Shown here: positions 44,453 through 54,535 of the stretch, piece after piece
Layout of the letters: each line of letters starts with the position of its first letter
Position numbering within the stretch: the stretch's first letter is position 1
The notes under the pieces: generated by a model
Database searches by the model: none
Seen by the model: the letters and a program-made list of their open reading frames with translations, nothing else
What the model was told of the DNA's origin: nothing
Assembly: GCA_009767595.1 (NCBI GenBank)
Contig: VSDK01016260.1
Location: forward strand, 362,585 to 426,584
DNA length: 64,000 nucleotides
Source of the DNA: Symbiodinium kawagutii
Lineage: Eukaryota > Sar > Dinophyceae > Suessiales > Symbiodiniaceae
Direction: 5' to 3'
Made by a program: the position numbers and the translations under genes

Positions 44453-45301
44453 CACCGCCAGACTCCAGGGACCTCTCCGGAGGTTGGAACAAGCGGGAAG
44501 CTTCGCTCACTGAGCGGGCAGCACCGCCAGTGGAGGACCTCGCTCCGAAGCGGGGCCCCACTACACGCCAACACGTCCAGCAACGACGGTTGGTGGAACA
44601 GGTCTTCTGGTCAGTGGTGGTCACGTGGCTGGGAGTCGCAGCGGCAAAGTTGGTCAAGAACAGATTGGACCAGCTCCAACACTACGTGGTCTGACTGGCG
44701 AGCCGGCGCCAGCAGCACCACAACACCTAGTGGGAACGACCCCACAGCAACCCCAAGGCACAAGCCTAGGAACCATAGAGGTAAGCGCAGCAGCCAAAAG
44801 CAAGCTGAACGCATACAACGAGGACAGGCCAGAAGAGCAGCAGCTCTCCGAGCTTCATCGGCCCAGGAGATAGAGGAGGAGGATCACAGAGAACGGTCAC
44901 CCCCATCCCCTGTTGAAAGCAGAGCTGACTTTTCCGGCTCGGAAGAAGAGCCCGAAATCGTTCAAGCACAACCTGCACACCGACAGGAACAGCCGACTGT
45001 TCCGAACCACACATCAGGAAATTCAGCGCAGCAAGGAGGAGAGGTAGCACAAGTAGCACACCCACACCTTAGCAGTGCACACGTGCGAACACTGGCATCG
45101 CTCCAGCAAGCACGTGATCTTTTGAACTCCCATCCCTCGGACAGGAGCAATGGAGCAATCACAGCCCTCCAGCGGGCCGCCGGCATCGGCCCCACCGGTC
45201 GGCATGACCGCACAACAGGTCATCGAGCAAATGCAGCAAATGCAACAACACCAAACACAGATGGCGAACATGCTTCAAGCAGCTCAAGCTCGTCAAGCTG
45301 A
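44453..45301 (+). CDS. Open frame upstream of and overlapping gag, no ATG
   Basis: From the TAG at 44450 to the stop at 45299 this frame has no stop for 282 codons, although it lacks an ATG. It reads as protein: a Trp-rich part (NDGWWNRSSGQWWSRGWESQ at about 44584), a basic part (HKPRNHRGKRSSQKQAERIQ), an acidic part (SAQEIEEEDHRERSPPSP), then LASLQQARDLLNSHPSDRS, and it overlaps gag by about 150 nt. Gag is in the +1 frame relative to it. It may be the true N-terminal Gag reached by frameshifting or splicing, or cut off by a small indel. Function unknown. Confidence 0.4.
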   Translation, partial: HRQTPGTSPEVGTSGKLRSLSGQHRQWRTSLRSGAPLHANTSSNDGWWNRSSGQWWSRGWESQRQSWSRTDWTSSNTTWSDWRAGASSTTTPSGNDPTATPRHKPRNHRGKRSSQKQAERIQRGQARRAAALRASSAQEIEEEDHRERSPPSPVESRADFSGSEEEPEIVQAQPAHRQEQPTVPNHTSGNSAQQGGEVAQVAHPHLSSAHVRTLASLQQARDLLNSHPSDRSNGAITALQRAAGIGPTGRHDRTTGHRANAANATTPNTDGEHASSSSSSSS

Positions 45302-47216
45302 AGCTCAAGCTCGTCAAGCTGAATTGGAAGTTACAGTGGCGAACCTCCAGCACCAATTGGCTATGCAAGCCAGTGCCGGAGCAAGTCAGCCTACAAGTAG
45401 TCAGGCGCCCATGCCTGTGTCTCACCCTTTTCGAGGCGTGGACCTGCTCAAACAAGCTGTGAAGCCACCGAAATCATTAAGTGAAAAAGGTGCGGCTGAT
45501 TGGGAAAGGTTTGTGTTTCACGTGGAAACTTTTCTTGCGCTGATGGACGATCGTTACCCCGAGTACCTAGATGAAGCTCGGCGGGCATCGAAACCATGTG
45601 CCATCGAAGGCATGGCATTGGAATATAGGATGTTGTCCATCAAACTTTTTGGGTTGATCACTTCGTGGACGCAAGATGCCCCGAGTGCGGTGAAAATCGC
45701 CCGGGGAATTCAAGGACAAAATGGATTTGAACTGTGGCGCCTTTTGTGGCGGGAATACCACCCAGAACAAACCAACAAATCCTTGATATGGCGTAGAACG
45801 TTGTTGTCCCCCAAATTTCCGACGCGTGAAGCCGAATTCAGCGCAGCGTTGCAAGAATGGGAAAACGATGTTGATCGTTATGCGGCCGAGTTCGGAGCAG
45901 AACGCGCGATAGCAGACGAAGACAAGAGAGCGTTGCTGATCACTGAAAGTCCGGCAGCTCTCAGACAACACTTGGCTATGCATGCGGCCACGCTCACAAC
46001 ATACGAGCAAGTCCGTGCAGTGGTGGTAAGCTACCTCCAAGCCAAGAGGGTTTGGGTACCAACAGCTACGTACGCAGCGGGGCACACCGCGCGTACAAAG
46101 GACCCAGATGCAATGGCCATAGACAAGGTCGACGACAAGAAAGGCAAAGGCAAGGGAAAACAAGACAGTAAAGGGAAGAAAGGAGATGGAAAGAAGAAAG
46201 GCGATGGCAAAAAGAACGAAAAAGGCGAACACGGCAAAAACGCCCCGAAGAAGGACGAAAAGGAAAAGTGCGCAATCTGCTGGCGAAACCACTCCACGCA
46301 AGAGTGTTGGTACAACGCGAAAGGCCAAGGGAAACAAAACTACGACCCCGCCCCCGGAAAAGGACGAGGGAACGTCCAAGCCGTCAACGAGGAAAACACG
46401 TCGAGTGCCCCCACGTCGGTTGGCCCATCAACTTCCCATGCGGGCAACTCCGCTGGGAACGCCTCATCTTCAAAATCTGGTATCCGTCACGTGTACGACC
46501 GTGCGCATGTAATGCGGATTGGCAAAAAGCATCAACAATCCAACAAAGGCGAACTCCTCGTTGACACTGGCGCGAGTGTTTCCGTGTGTCGGCCCGGGTC
46601 GTTTTGGCAGCCGGTTGATTCAAGTGAGACGCTGGCTTTGTTTTCCGTCGACGACACGGCATTGAAGTGTGAAGGGTCCATTGAGCCTGTTTTACTTTTG
46701 GGTGCCGAACAACGCCAAACTGCGAAAACTAAGTTCCAAGTCGTACATGGCCTCACCGATGACATTTTGTCCGTGAATAGGGCCATCGATGCCGGAGCCA
46801 CGGTGGTGTTCAGCCCGACCAGTTCCTATGTACAATGGGCTGATGGCTCTCGTGCGGATTTTCACCGCCGAGGCAACCAGTTCATCATGCCGTTTCAAGA
46901 AGTCCTCCGGCAATCCTCGCAAACTGTGGCTGCGATCGGTGATGGTGATGCAGCGTTGGAAGATCCAGATGCAAAGGCTGTCCGGGACTATTTCATGCGA
47001 CATGGCGACAGTGAGTCGGAAGCAGACCATCGTGGAGGCGAACCAGATCAACAGGAACAAAGTGCGGGTGACGATGATGAACACTTGGATTTGGAACAAC
47101 AAGCGTTGGAACCACAACCGCATGAACCATCAAGCTTACCTAGCCCCAAGGAACCCACAGAAGACGAGAAACAACGTCATTGTCTGACACACTTGCCGTT
47201 CGCACCGTGGTGTGAG
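45150..47216 (+). CDS. Copia gag-protease-integrase(N) polyprotein, cut by gap
   Basis: ATG at 45150. Residues 1-90 are Q-rich coiled coil, with a 21-bp duplication encoding AQARQAEAQARQAE. The capsid-like gag region follows to about residue 310, then a Lys/Gly-rich basic stretch. A zinc knuckle starts at residue 374, CAICWRNHSTQEC, which is CX2CX3HX4C, one residue shorter than the classical CX4H spacing. The aspartic protease motif ELLVDTGASVSVC has its Asp at residue 472. An acidic linker and HCLTHLPFAPWC, the start of the integrase zinc region, come last. The frame then enters the N gap. It supplies particle proteins and processing protease for reverse transcription. Confidence 0.85.
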
Positions 47217-47328
47217 NNNNNNNNNNNNNNNNNNNNNNNNNNNNNNNNNNNNNNNNNNNNNNNNNNNNNNNNNNNNNNNNNNNNNNNNNNNNNNNNNNNN
47301 NNNNNNNNNNNNNNNNNNNNNNNNNNNN
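47217..47328. other. Assembly gap (112 N) inside Copia integrase
   Basis: The left side ends at the integrase zinc-binding region and the right side resumes after the integrase core (VKGIWVGRLERDDTHIILT). The catalytic DDE core needs several hundred residues, so far more than 112 bases are missing. The frames on the two sides also disagree, as expected for an arbitrary gap size. Confidence 0.9.
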
Positions 47329-49143
47329 TTGCCACAGCCTGGTTCGAAGACACAACGTCGCTGGGTGAAAGGCATTTGGGTTGGGAGATTGGAAAGAGAT
47401 GACACTCACATCATCCTGACTGCAGCGGGCGCCTTGAGCGTTCGTTCCGTACGGCGCCTCCCGCCGTCAAGCCAATGGCAAGCAGCAACGTTTAGCGTTG
47501 TCACTGGACTCCCCTGGCAACCTAAATGGGGTAGAAGAGCGGCAATCCCGCCTCCTCAAGAATCTCCGCCAATCCTCGCCATGCCTGTGCCTAAGGGACC
47601 GGAACCGGTCGCAGAATCCGAACAAACAACTTCAAATCCGCCAGCGGTGTTAGCGCAAGATGGACCTGCTGAGCGACTCGATTTTCAAGTTTTGGCCTCT
47701 GATGGGAACGCCATGGCCGATCACCTTGAAGATGAACAATTCCCTGTCTTGTCTTCCGCGGGCTCGCCCACGGATGGTGAGTATGAACCTGGCACACCTT
47801 TGCCCGAGACACCCGTGCCAGAGATCCCAATGCACAGTCCCAGTGATGATGGTGTTGCTGGTTCTCCCAGTGCGGTACGCGGTGCTGGTTGGAGCTCGCC
47901 GATGGCTTCCTTGCCCAACGCACCTGCCATGCCCACTGGACTTGGTGAAGGGGGGATGTCCCCAGTTGCAAAACGCATGGGTGAACCAAACCAAATCGAA
48001 CAAAGACCGCCGAAGCAGGTGCGGGAAGAACCGCCCAAGAAACCTAGGATTGGCAAACTTCACAAAGACGAAGTGTGGGAAGCTGTCGAGAAATGGGCAG
48101 AATCCATGGAAGAAGGCAATCCCCATAGCATACAACGTCTGGCAGCTGTAGTGGATTGGCTGGATGGCGTGCTCGACGCAGAGCAAGTCCAAACGGCGCG
48201 CCTGGCACAACTAGAAAAGCTGTGGCAAAGGAATGCGTTCGTCCCCGTGCACAAAAGTGAAGTCCCCCAAACCAGCAAAGTGTTCCATTATACGTGGGTA
48301 GACAAACAACGCGATGGTGTCTACAAAAGCCGATTCACCTGCGCTGATATCAAACGAAAATATACGTCAGCAGAGGAAGCCGAGATGCGGGTATTTGTAC
48401 CAACCCCCACTCCTGAATCACACGCGGTGCTTGAAGTTTCTGCTTTGAAGCACGGGCACGCAATGCGCACATTTGATATCGTTGCAGCCTTCCTGATTGG
48501 TCAGGACCGGGGTGCTCAGCAAGGAGAACCTGTGTACATGCGAGCTCCGCCAGAATGGCGACCATTGTTTGACGCATGGGTCTCTGAGCAGCCATGGAGC
48601 CCGGAGACAAAGAAAGAAGTTCGGGCCGCCTTCTCTGAATACATGTTTCGGCTTGAAGGCAATCTTTACGGCCGCCGCACAGCTGGATCGGTGTACAGGG
48701 ATGAATTTGAGGACATTTTGTGCACCAAACTGCAGCCAGAGTTTGAGTTCAAGCGTGGGATTCGTGATCCTTGCGTGTACCGTTGTGATAAAACAAACAT
48801 CACTTTGGTGCATCATGTAGATGATGTGCGGTGTGCGGGACCTACTTCAATGTTGAGCCGTCTCATTGATGAGGTCATCCCCCGCCACTGCGAGATTCAG
48901 TCTGGCCCGTTGGAAGCTGAAGGTGTGGCAGTAGAAGTCCTAGGTAGGACCAAAACCCGGTTGGCCGGCGCCATCCTTACGGCACCTGACCCAAAACACG
49001 CAGACAACATCATTCGGGCCGTAGGCATTGGCCCGAAGGAGCGTTCGCAAGTGCCATCAAAGAAACTTGATTTGAGTCTGGCCGAGGTTATCGTTCAGCA
49101 ATTGGGTCCGGCATTTACTTGTCGGCAGATCGCCGGGACATAG
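47329..49143 (+). CDS. Copia integrase C-terminus and reverse transcriptase
   Basis: The frame starts in the gap and ends at TAG 49141. First comes the end of the integrase (PGSKTQRRWVKGIWVGRLER), then a long Pro-rich linker (to about 48000), then the reverse transcriptase. Motifs: FHYTWVDKQRDGVYKSRF, TFDIVAAFLIGQ (first catalytic Asp at 48475), LEGNLYGRRTAGSVYRDEFE in place of the usual LYGLKQAPR, and VHHVDDVR (VDD at 48817-48825) in place of YVDD. The frame goes wrong near 49085, ending in VIVQQLGPAFTCRQIAGT, while the expected YRSAIGSG continues in another frame. DNA synthesis from the RNA copy is the known family function. Confidence 0.85.
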   Translation: MPQPGSKTQRRWVKGIWVGRLERDDTHIILTAAGALSVRSVRRLPPSSQWQAATFSVVTGLPWQPKWGRRAAIPPPQESPPILAMPVPKGPEPVAESEQTTSNPPAVLAQDGPAERLDFQVLASDGNAMADHLEDEQFPVLSSAGSPTDGEYEPGTPLPETPVPEIPMHSPSDDGVAGSPSAVRGAGWSSPMASLPNAPAMPTGLGEGGMSPVAKRMGEPNQIEQRPPKQVREEPPKKPRIGKLHKDEVWEAVEKWAESMEEGNPHSIQRLAAVVDWLDGVLDAEQVQTARLAQLEKLWQRNAFVPVHKSEVPQTSKVFHYTWVDKQRDGVYKSRFTCADIKRKYTSAEEAEMRVFVPTPTPESHAVLEVSALKHGHAMRTFDIVAAFLIGQDRGAQQGEPVYMRAPPEWRPLFDAWVSEQPWSPETKKEVRAAFSEYMFRLEGNLYGRRTAGSVYRDEFEDILCTKLQPEFEFKRGIRDPCVYRCDKTNITLVHHVDDVRCAGPTSMLSRLIDEVIPRHCEIQSGPLEAEGVAVEVLGRTKTRLAGAILTAPDPKHADNIIRAVGIGPKERSQVPSKKLDLSLAEVIVQQLGPAFTCRQIAGT

Positions 49144-49919
49144 CGTACAGTGTCAAAGAGCTGGCGCGGCGAATGACCGCCCCTCGACAATGTGATTGGC
49201 AATCGGCTCAAGTTTTGGCGCGCTACTTGCAAACATACCCCGAATATGTTCGGGTGACAGCGTTGGATCCCAATGCCTATGAAGGCGACTTGAGCCTGGA
49301 CGTTTATGCCGACTCTGATTGGGCCGGGTGTCCTGAAACAAGACGCAGCACGGACTCCCATGTAGCGTACTTGGGTGGAGCAGTGATTGCTGTCACCACC
49401 CAAACCCAACCAGGATTACCTGCGACGTCAAGCCCTGATGCCGAACGACGTGGCATGAGCAGGGCTACGAGGGAAGCGTTGTTCGTACATGGCCTTGCTA
49501 CTGAAGACTTTGGTCTCCCAACTTCCGTCCCAAAACTCTGGTCGGATAGCTCCACAGCATTGACTGCGTCCAAGCGAATCGGTCCTGGGTCGAAATTGCG
49601 ACACTTAGAAGTTTCTGAATTCTATGTGCAAGGTGCGCTCCACGCTGGCAAGATTCAAGTCCGTAAAGTGAAAGGAACTTCCAACCCAGGAAATTTCCTG
49701 ACCAAACATCCCAAAGGTGGGCCTGACGTGCTCCAAGCGTTGCCGTCCCTTGGACTTGTAGACGTCCGTGACATCGCGGGTAGCACCGCAGTCACGAGAT
49801 CAACCGTCAAAACTATTAGCGTTAACAACCCTGTGCAATGGCAAGGCCTCCGTCCGAAGGAGTTCAAATTGCAGTTGGTTGGCGCTGTGACTGTGCAGCG
49901 AATCCTTGGAGCCGAGTGA
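49086..49919 (+). CDS. Copia connection region and RNase H, in shifted frame
   Basis: In this frame 49088 onward reads YRSAIGSGIYLSADRRDIAY, continuing the RT without a break in homology. RNase H follows: VYADSDWAGCPETRRSTDSH (catalytic Asp about 49311/49317), TSSPDAERRGMSRATREALF, KLWSDSSTALTASKRIGPGS and GNFLTKHPKGG. Stop TGA at 49917. The nearest ATG-like start (GTC/TTG region at 49119) is not meaningful; this is the last part of the polyprotein, separated from the RT frame by a one-base change around 49084-49087 (a short G run). Confidence 0.8.
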   Translation, partial: GYRSAIGSGIYLSADRRDIAYSVKELARRMTAPRQCDWQSAQVLARYLQTYPEYVRVTALDPNAYEGDLSLDVYADSDWAGCPETRRSTDSHVAYLGGAVIAVTTQTQPGLPATSSPDAERRGMSRATREALFVHGLATEDFGLPTSVPKLWSDSSTALTASKRIGPGSKLRHLEVSEFYVQGALHAGKIQVRKVKGTSNPGNFLTKHPKGGPDVLQALPSLGLVDVRDIAGSTAVTRSTVKTISVNNPVQWQGLRPKEFKLQLVGAVTVQRILGAE

Positions 49920-49974
49920 GCCTGTAGCTGGTAGTTGCCCAGTTTGAACAGCAGGAAAGAACGCCCCTAGACTT

Positions 49975-49983
49975 AAAGGGGGG
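49975..49983 (+). promoter_or_regulatory. Polypurine tract
   Basis: AAAGGGGGG directly abuts the 3' LTR (TGTG...). This is the expected place and composition for the plus-strand DNA primer. Confidence 0.9.
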
Positions 49984-50200
49984 TGTGAATTCCGTACACG
50001 TGTCACACAGCAGTTTAGCTGTCACTAGTACTTGTACAGGACTTGTTTAAGACCTAGGGGTTTGAGCCAACTGGAACCACTTGAACTTGAGTTAAACTTG
50101 ACTCTTGTTTTCGTTTCCGTAGCCCCTTTTGAGGATAGCACCAAGAGGTGGAAAAAGTAGAGCCCAATACGCTAGCTGCCTGCGGACTTCCGTTTTCGCA
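49984..50200 (+). repeat. 3' LTR
   Basis: 217 bp, identical by eye to the 5' LTR, bounded by TG...CA and followed by ATTTG. Confidence 0.95.
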
Positions 50201-50205
50201 ATTTG
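50201..50205. other. Target-site duplication, right (ATTTG)
   Basis: It matches 44206-44210. Removing the element and one copy restores an open minus-strand LINE frame across the site (ERLTN|ARYADD). Confidence 0.9.
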
Positions 50206-50454
50206 TCAAACGTTCATCGGCACCAACATCTATGCCATGAGTAGTCAGGCGCTGTTTCCATGATGAAATTGTCAAACGTTCTTCAGGCTCTCGGGCACGC
50301 GGGACCAAAATCAGAATCACAAACACAAATCGCCACCAATATGACCGCTCTGCATTTGGTTCCGTGTCTTTCCAGGGCGGCAATATTTACCTCCGGTGTG
50401 GAGTTGCGTGTGGCCGCGCCCTTCTACCCACTGTGTGGAGCAAACAAACCCCCT

Positions 50455-50735
50455 ACCCCACCCCAATTACCACAATGACCATTACGCCCCGTGCGAACGA
50501 GGCGCGCAAGTACAAGACATCCCCAGCCCACCACACCCCAAATACCACGGTGACCATGGCGCTCCGTGCAAGCGAAACGCACAACTATGCGACATCATGT
50601 GATGATGCGCCGCCCCCACCCCACTACGCCCCAATTGCCACCGTGACCATGGCGCCCCGTGCAAGCGAGAGGCGCAAGTACAGGACATCATGTGATGACG
50701 CAGCACCCCACCCCAGCCCACCCCACTTGAAATAT
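50455..50735. repeat. ~85-bp tandem repeat, three units
   Basis: Three units share CCCCAATTACCACNNTGACCAT, GCNCCGTGCRAACGAGGCGCGC and AAGTACANGACATC, ending in CCCAGCCCACC-type spacers. It sits within the LINE remnant. Overlapping plus-strand frames are repeat-encoded. Confidence 0.75.
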
Positions 50736-51799
50736 GCTATGTCGTATTCGCGGGATGGTAAACAACAATCCGTGAGGACAAACATGTCCAATCATAAAGG
50801 ATTACATTCGATGGACGGTCCCGATCCAAATCTTGTGGAGGGTCGCAGTAGTTTTCGCAATGTCATTGGTCCACAAAGGGCATGACATGATGATAAGGAT
50901 TCTCGTTTTCTGGCTGCAGGGCATGCAGCAGGAAAAATTCGGCCACCAATACGTGGACAAACAATGTCCGAACCGCCCCAATCAAAGCTTCATGCTACAC
51001 GTTGGGAATGAAAAAATGCTTTTTTGGTTTGTGTGTGTTCCGTGGGTCCAACAATGCGCTATTTGCACCTATACTCGTTAACCGAATTTGCATAGAGCTA
51101 CACCATGTTTGCGTGTTTGCGTGTACGCTCTTTTCCGGGCTTTGGTGTCGGAAACCGATGCCATTATTTGGCGATTGCATCCGTTTACCCATTGTTTGTA
51201 TTGTGAATTGTCACACATTTGAAATTAAACCATTGAATATGCATACAGTACCACCAAAGGTATGTTTTGTTGGTGGCTATTCGCTTGAGTGGGTGGGAGG
51301 AATTTAGGATTCGTCCAAGGTTGTATAAAGATAGATGTCGCCCACATGAGTGCGCAGGCCCGTTATGGGTATGAAAAAATCAAGGGAAACACTTTCAGTC
51401 CATCTCAGTCCACATGACGTTTGCTTTGCAAAACGCTTGTGTGTTGGAACCAATCGGCCACCAATCACGTAGCCACAAGAGAAAAAAAGGAATTAAAAAA
51501 TTAGGGCTTCAAGTTCCGGGTCCAGCAAGTTGACGGCTGGAGAAAAGAAACCGTGGGCTTATAGTTTGCAATCTGGTACCAAATGTGACAAGTAGTGGTC
51601 ATCGCGACGGCTGGCCATCCCAAAATGGACGTCAAAAGAGGCAATTCGCGGCAACAAGTCTACAAGATGCATGTTGGGCAAAGGAACGAATATATACTCC
51701 CATTTCCGCACACCGCGCGCCGCACACCCAGCTGCTGTCGACTGATCGGTGTGCGGCTGCTGCCATGCAACGCTTTTATTTGAACCAAAAATGTGCAAC

Positions 51800-54480
51800 C
51801 ATTTGGTTCAAATCTGTTGGTTCCGGTGCGCGGGTGTCATTTACATCGAATGATTTTTTGGTTGTTGCTGCCAAGTCGACAACCACAGAATCAAATGATA
51901 TCACTTGTGCACGAAATAGCTGATCCAGAAAGGAACCTTGGACCAGCTGAGGATGAAATGGTCCCAGATGGTTCCAACGAATGTATCGTACAAACGAAAT
52001 GGTGCGTAAAAAATTCCTCCAAATGAACTCCTTGCAGGAAACAACCGTCACGTTAGGTAAAAAAAACCCACGAAGCAACACCTTCCCACTGTGACACCTA
52101 CATGACATCACGTTTTTCATGTTTTTCAAGGTTTGTTTGTTGCAATAAAACCAGTTGGTGCATGCAAAACATTTTGCAATATCCTTGTTGCGATGTGACA
52201 CCATTACGAATGAGGAGCGCCTGTGGGCACCTCAGGGCACGGACACGCCAGGCCTGCACCTGCAAAATGATTGGCCAGGTTGCTGCAGCAAATTGGACAT
52301 CCAAATTGTTATTAAACATCGAAATTATCATTAACCATATATCATTGGGAAATCCAACGGGCACATGCATGAGCATACAGGCAGGCATGTCAGGAATCCT
52401 ATTTTTTCCGCGCCGTTTTTTATGGATTTCAAATCACGGTGGCAAAAAACATGTGTTTCTGTACAATTTTGGCGAGACGCTTTGCAAGCGGACAAAGCAT
52501 GCAAACGGCCAACCAACTTGTGGTGAATTGGCTGATATGCGACGGATAGATAGAGCAGTTCTCGACAAAAACGGCCGAGGGAGAGGCAAAAGCAAAACAA
52601 CACCCCGAATAAAAATTACTCCTGCACATTTTTTGTTTCCTTCTGTGCGGCAAAACGGCGACTTGATCCTATTAGAAAAATAGGGTTCAAAATTGTATTG
52701 CATGGATGACACTCTGCGCAACCTCCACGTTTGACGTTGCGGGGTTGATATTGCAACCATCATCCGGAGACCATTGGCTCCCGCATAACAAGCATAGCAA
52801 CACTGCAGGAATGTAAGAGGCCTAAAAAATGCGCGCTCCGAACATGCCTTGAACATGCGGAAATCAACATTGATCGAGAGTCGATTTGAGCCAGTTTCTG
52901 CAAATTGAAATTTCATGTTATTGCCCAGCCTGGCGGGTTTTGCAGGAGACGTCGAACCTCTTTGCCGGGCGGTGTCTGACGCAATCCTCAAGCAGACTAA
53001 GCAACCTCAATTTTTCGTGTCGCTGTGCCCGGTGGGAATTGAAACTCGTGACTCTTGGAAAGAACCACTTGCTTTGGTGCTTGGAGTGGCCGTTCCGCTC
53101 CCAAAAGATCTTTTCTTCGGCCTGGCGGAAGTTCAAAGCACTTTGCGGTCGCTGTGGGAGATTTCAGCGCAACGCTTGGCCACCCCCTTCGTTGCTGGAA
53201 ATTTGGCAGAACCAGAGTGCAACGCTTCCGTGATCTCAGCCCTTGGATGGCACAGAGTGTCGTCGTTGCTTCTTTGTGCTTGGAAAGGAATGGACAGAGT
53301 CGATCACAAAGACGTTAAAAAATATCAGAAGGTCTTATACGACATCACTCGATTTCAAAAATTCGCCCATACACAAACAGAAATTGAAATGGGGGCACAT
53401 GTTTTTTTTTCTTGTGTCGCTCTCTATCCCCCAGAGTTGAGGTTTGGCCTCTGCGGCTAGCTGGCGGGGCGAGGATGATGCAAGATCCTCACATCCTGCA
53501 ATACTCGGCTGGGAGTGCCGCCTTAGTCATGGACACCATTCGGCTAAAATGTAAAGGTCGCTCTTCTGAAGTGCTAATGCTTTGAATTCACATGACGACA
53601 TCACCAGTGTTTCTTTCAATTTTTGTTTTCTTGCACCGGCATTGAGTTTGAGTGAAATTTCTGACCTTTGGTCTGGCTACGAAACCATGAAAACAAAATC
53701 AGCTGTGGCAAAAAAGAATGGGCAGTACTGTTGAAGAATTTCTGTCTTGCATTTTTGACGGTTCGGATACTCGTTTTGGTCAAGGTACTGCTTTACTAAG
53801 GTAGGTGGTCCAACGGATCCAATCTCCTCGGCGGACCACGAGCTGCTTGACAGTGTTGTGCCTGGCCATGTGGCCCCACGTCACGGTTGATTAGTCGCAT
53901 GCAGAGGATGAGGCCAAGGTCGGAGGTCCCGCTGTCCCAGGACCGCAGCTGAGGTTTTGTCTAACGAAGCATGTTTGCGCAGCATCCTGGCAGCCCATGT
54001 TGCCTGGCGAGAGGGTCCCCGTCAGCTGTTGACCGTGGGCAGAGTGCAGCCCATCGTCCATGGTACCAATGAAGACTTGTGGGACCCTTGTCAGAGAAGA
54101 TTTCCAAAGTATCCTGTGACATCTTTCGATGCTGTTTCATCATTTCAACTCACCAAAATGGGCGACAGTGCACCTGGATGGCAACATTGGTAAGCTTTCC
54201 CAGGACACGTTGTCAACCAGTTGGCGGCAACTGGCATTAAATCCCGTGGCTTCGCCACAGCCTGCAATAGCGGCATTTGGCGCGTGGTGGCCTGTGTTGC
54301 GACTACTTTGGGCGGCTGCTTGGCATGGCTTGGCATGGAAGGGGCGTGTCCATGTCGGTCGCGTGTTGCAAACGTGTGATCCAACAGGCTGCCACTCTTT
54401 ATCTCTGTGTCAGGATGCTGGTGCCGTTCTGGGATGCAGCAGCGGCCAAAAGAAACGGGGTGAACAGATAGGTGGGCCCA
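51800..54480. other. Unassigned; longest frame 52915-53460
   Basis: The plus-strand frame 52915-53460 (181 codons) begins MLLPSLAGFAGDVEPLCRAV and ends LYPPELRFGLCG. No family was recognised. Two other plus frames overlap it, so coding is doubtful; it might be an element remnant. 53461-54480 shows nothing recognisable. Confidence 0.3.
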
Positions 54481-54485
54481 GCAGT

Positions 54486-54535
54486 TGGATAATTTTGACG
54501 CCATTGCTGTGATTCTGCTGGATCCTGGTTTCAGG
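54486..54535 (+). CDS. Possible short exon
   Basis: CAGCAG|TTGGATAATTTTGACGCC...GGTTTCAG|GCCTGG encodes LDNFDAIAVILLDPGF with a GC donor in phase 2. No partner exon was found, so this is tentative. Confidence 0.25.

Larger units (their letters stand above)
44211..50200 (+). mobile_element. Ty1/Copia LTR retrotransposon, nearly intact, recent
   Basis: The 5,990-bp element has 217-bp LTRs (44211-44427 and 49984-50200) that I read as identical, both starting TG and ending CA. It has a 5-bp target duplication ATTTG, a primer binding site at 44428, and a polypurine tract ending at 49983. Internal order is gag (zinc knuckle), protease, integrase start, assembly gap, reverse transcriptase, RNase H. 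Integrase before RT defines the Copia type. It is inserted in a minus-strand LINE. Defects are an assembly gap (47217-47328) and a frame change near 49085. Identical LTRs mean very recent insertion. Confidence 0.95.
50201..51800 (-). pseudogene. Decayed LINE (copy 1), 5' part: endonuclease and reverse transcriptase
   Basis: The minus strand from about 50335 to 50201 reads SSWKQRLTTHGIDVGADERL then TN, the segment just upstream of the YADD motif, which resumes at 44210. Further upstream on the minus strand, about 51700-51570, WEYIFVPLPNMHLVDLLPRI and ASRRDDHY resemble the end of an APE-type LINE endonuclease (IDYI..., ..DH..). The stretch between (50400-51550) should hold RT motifs 0-B but is too decayed, and partly replaced by a tandem repeat, to read. 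RT part secure; endonuclease tentative. Confidence 0.5.

Noticed and set aside
45159..46379. Minus-strand frames of 98 and 270 codons opposite gag.
   Set aside because: They are antisense shadows of the Copia gag-protease frame, with no domain of their own.
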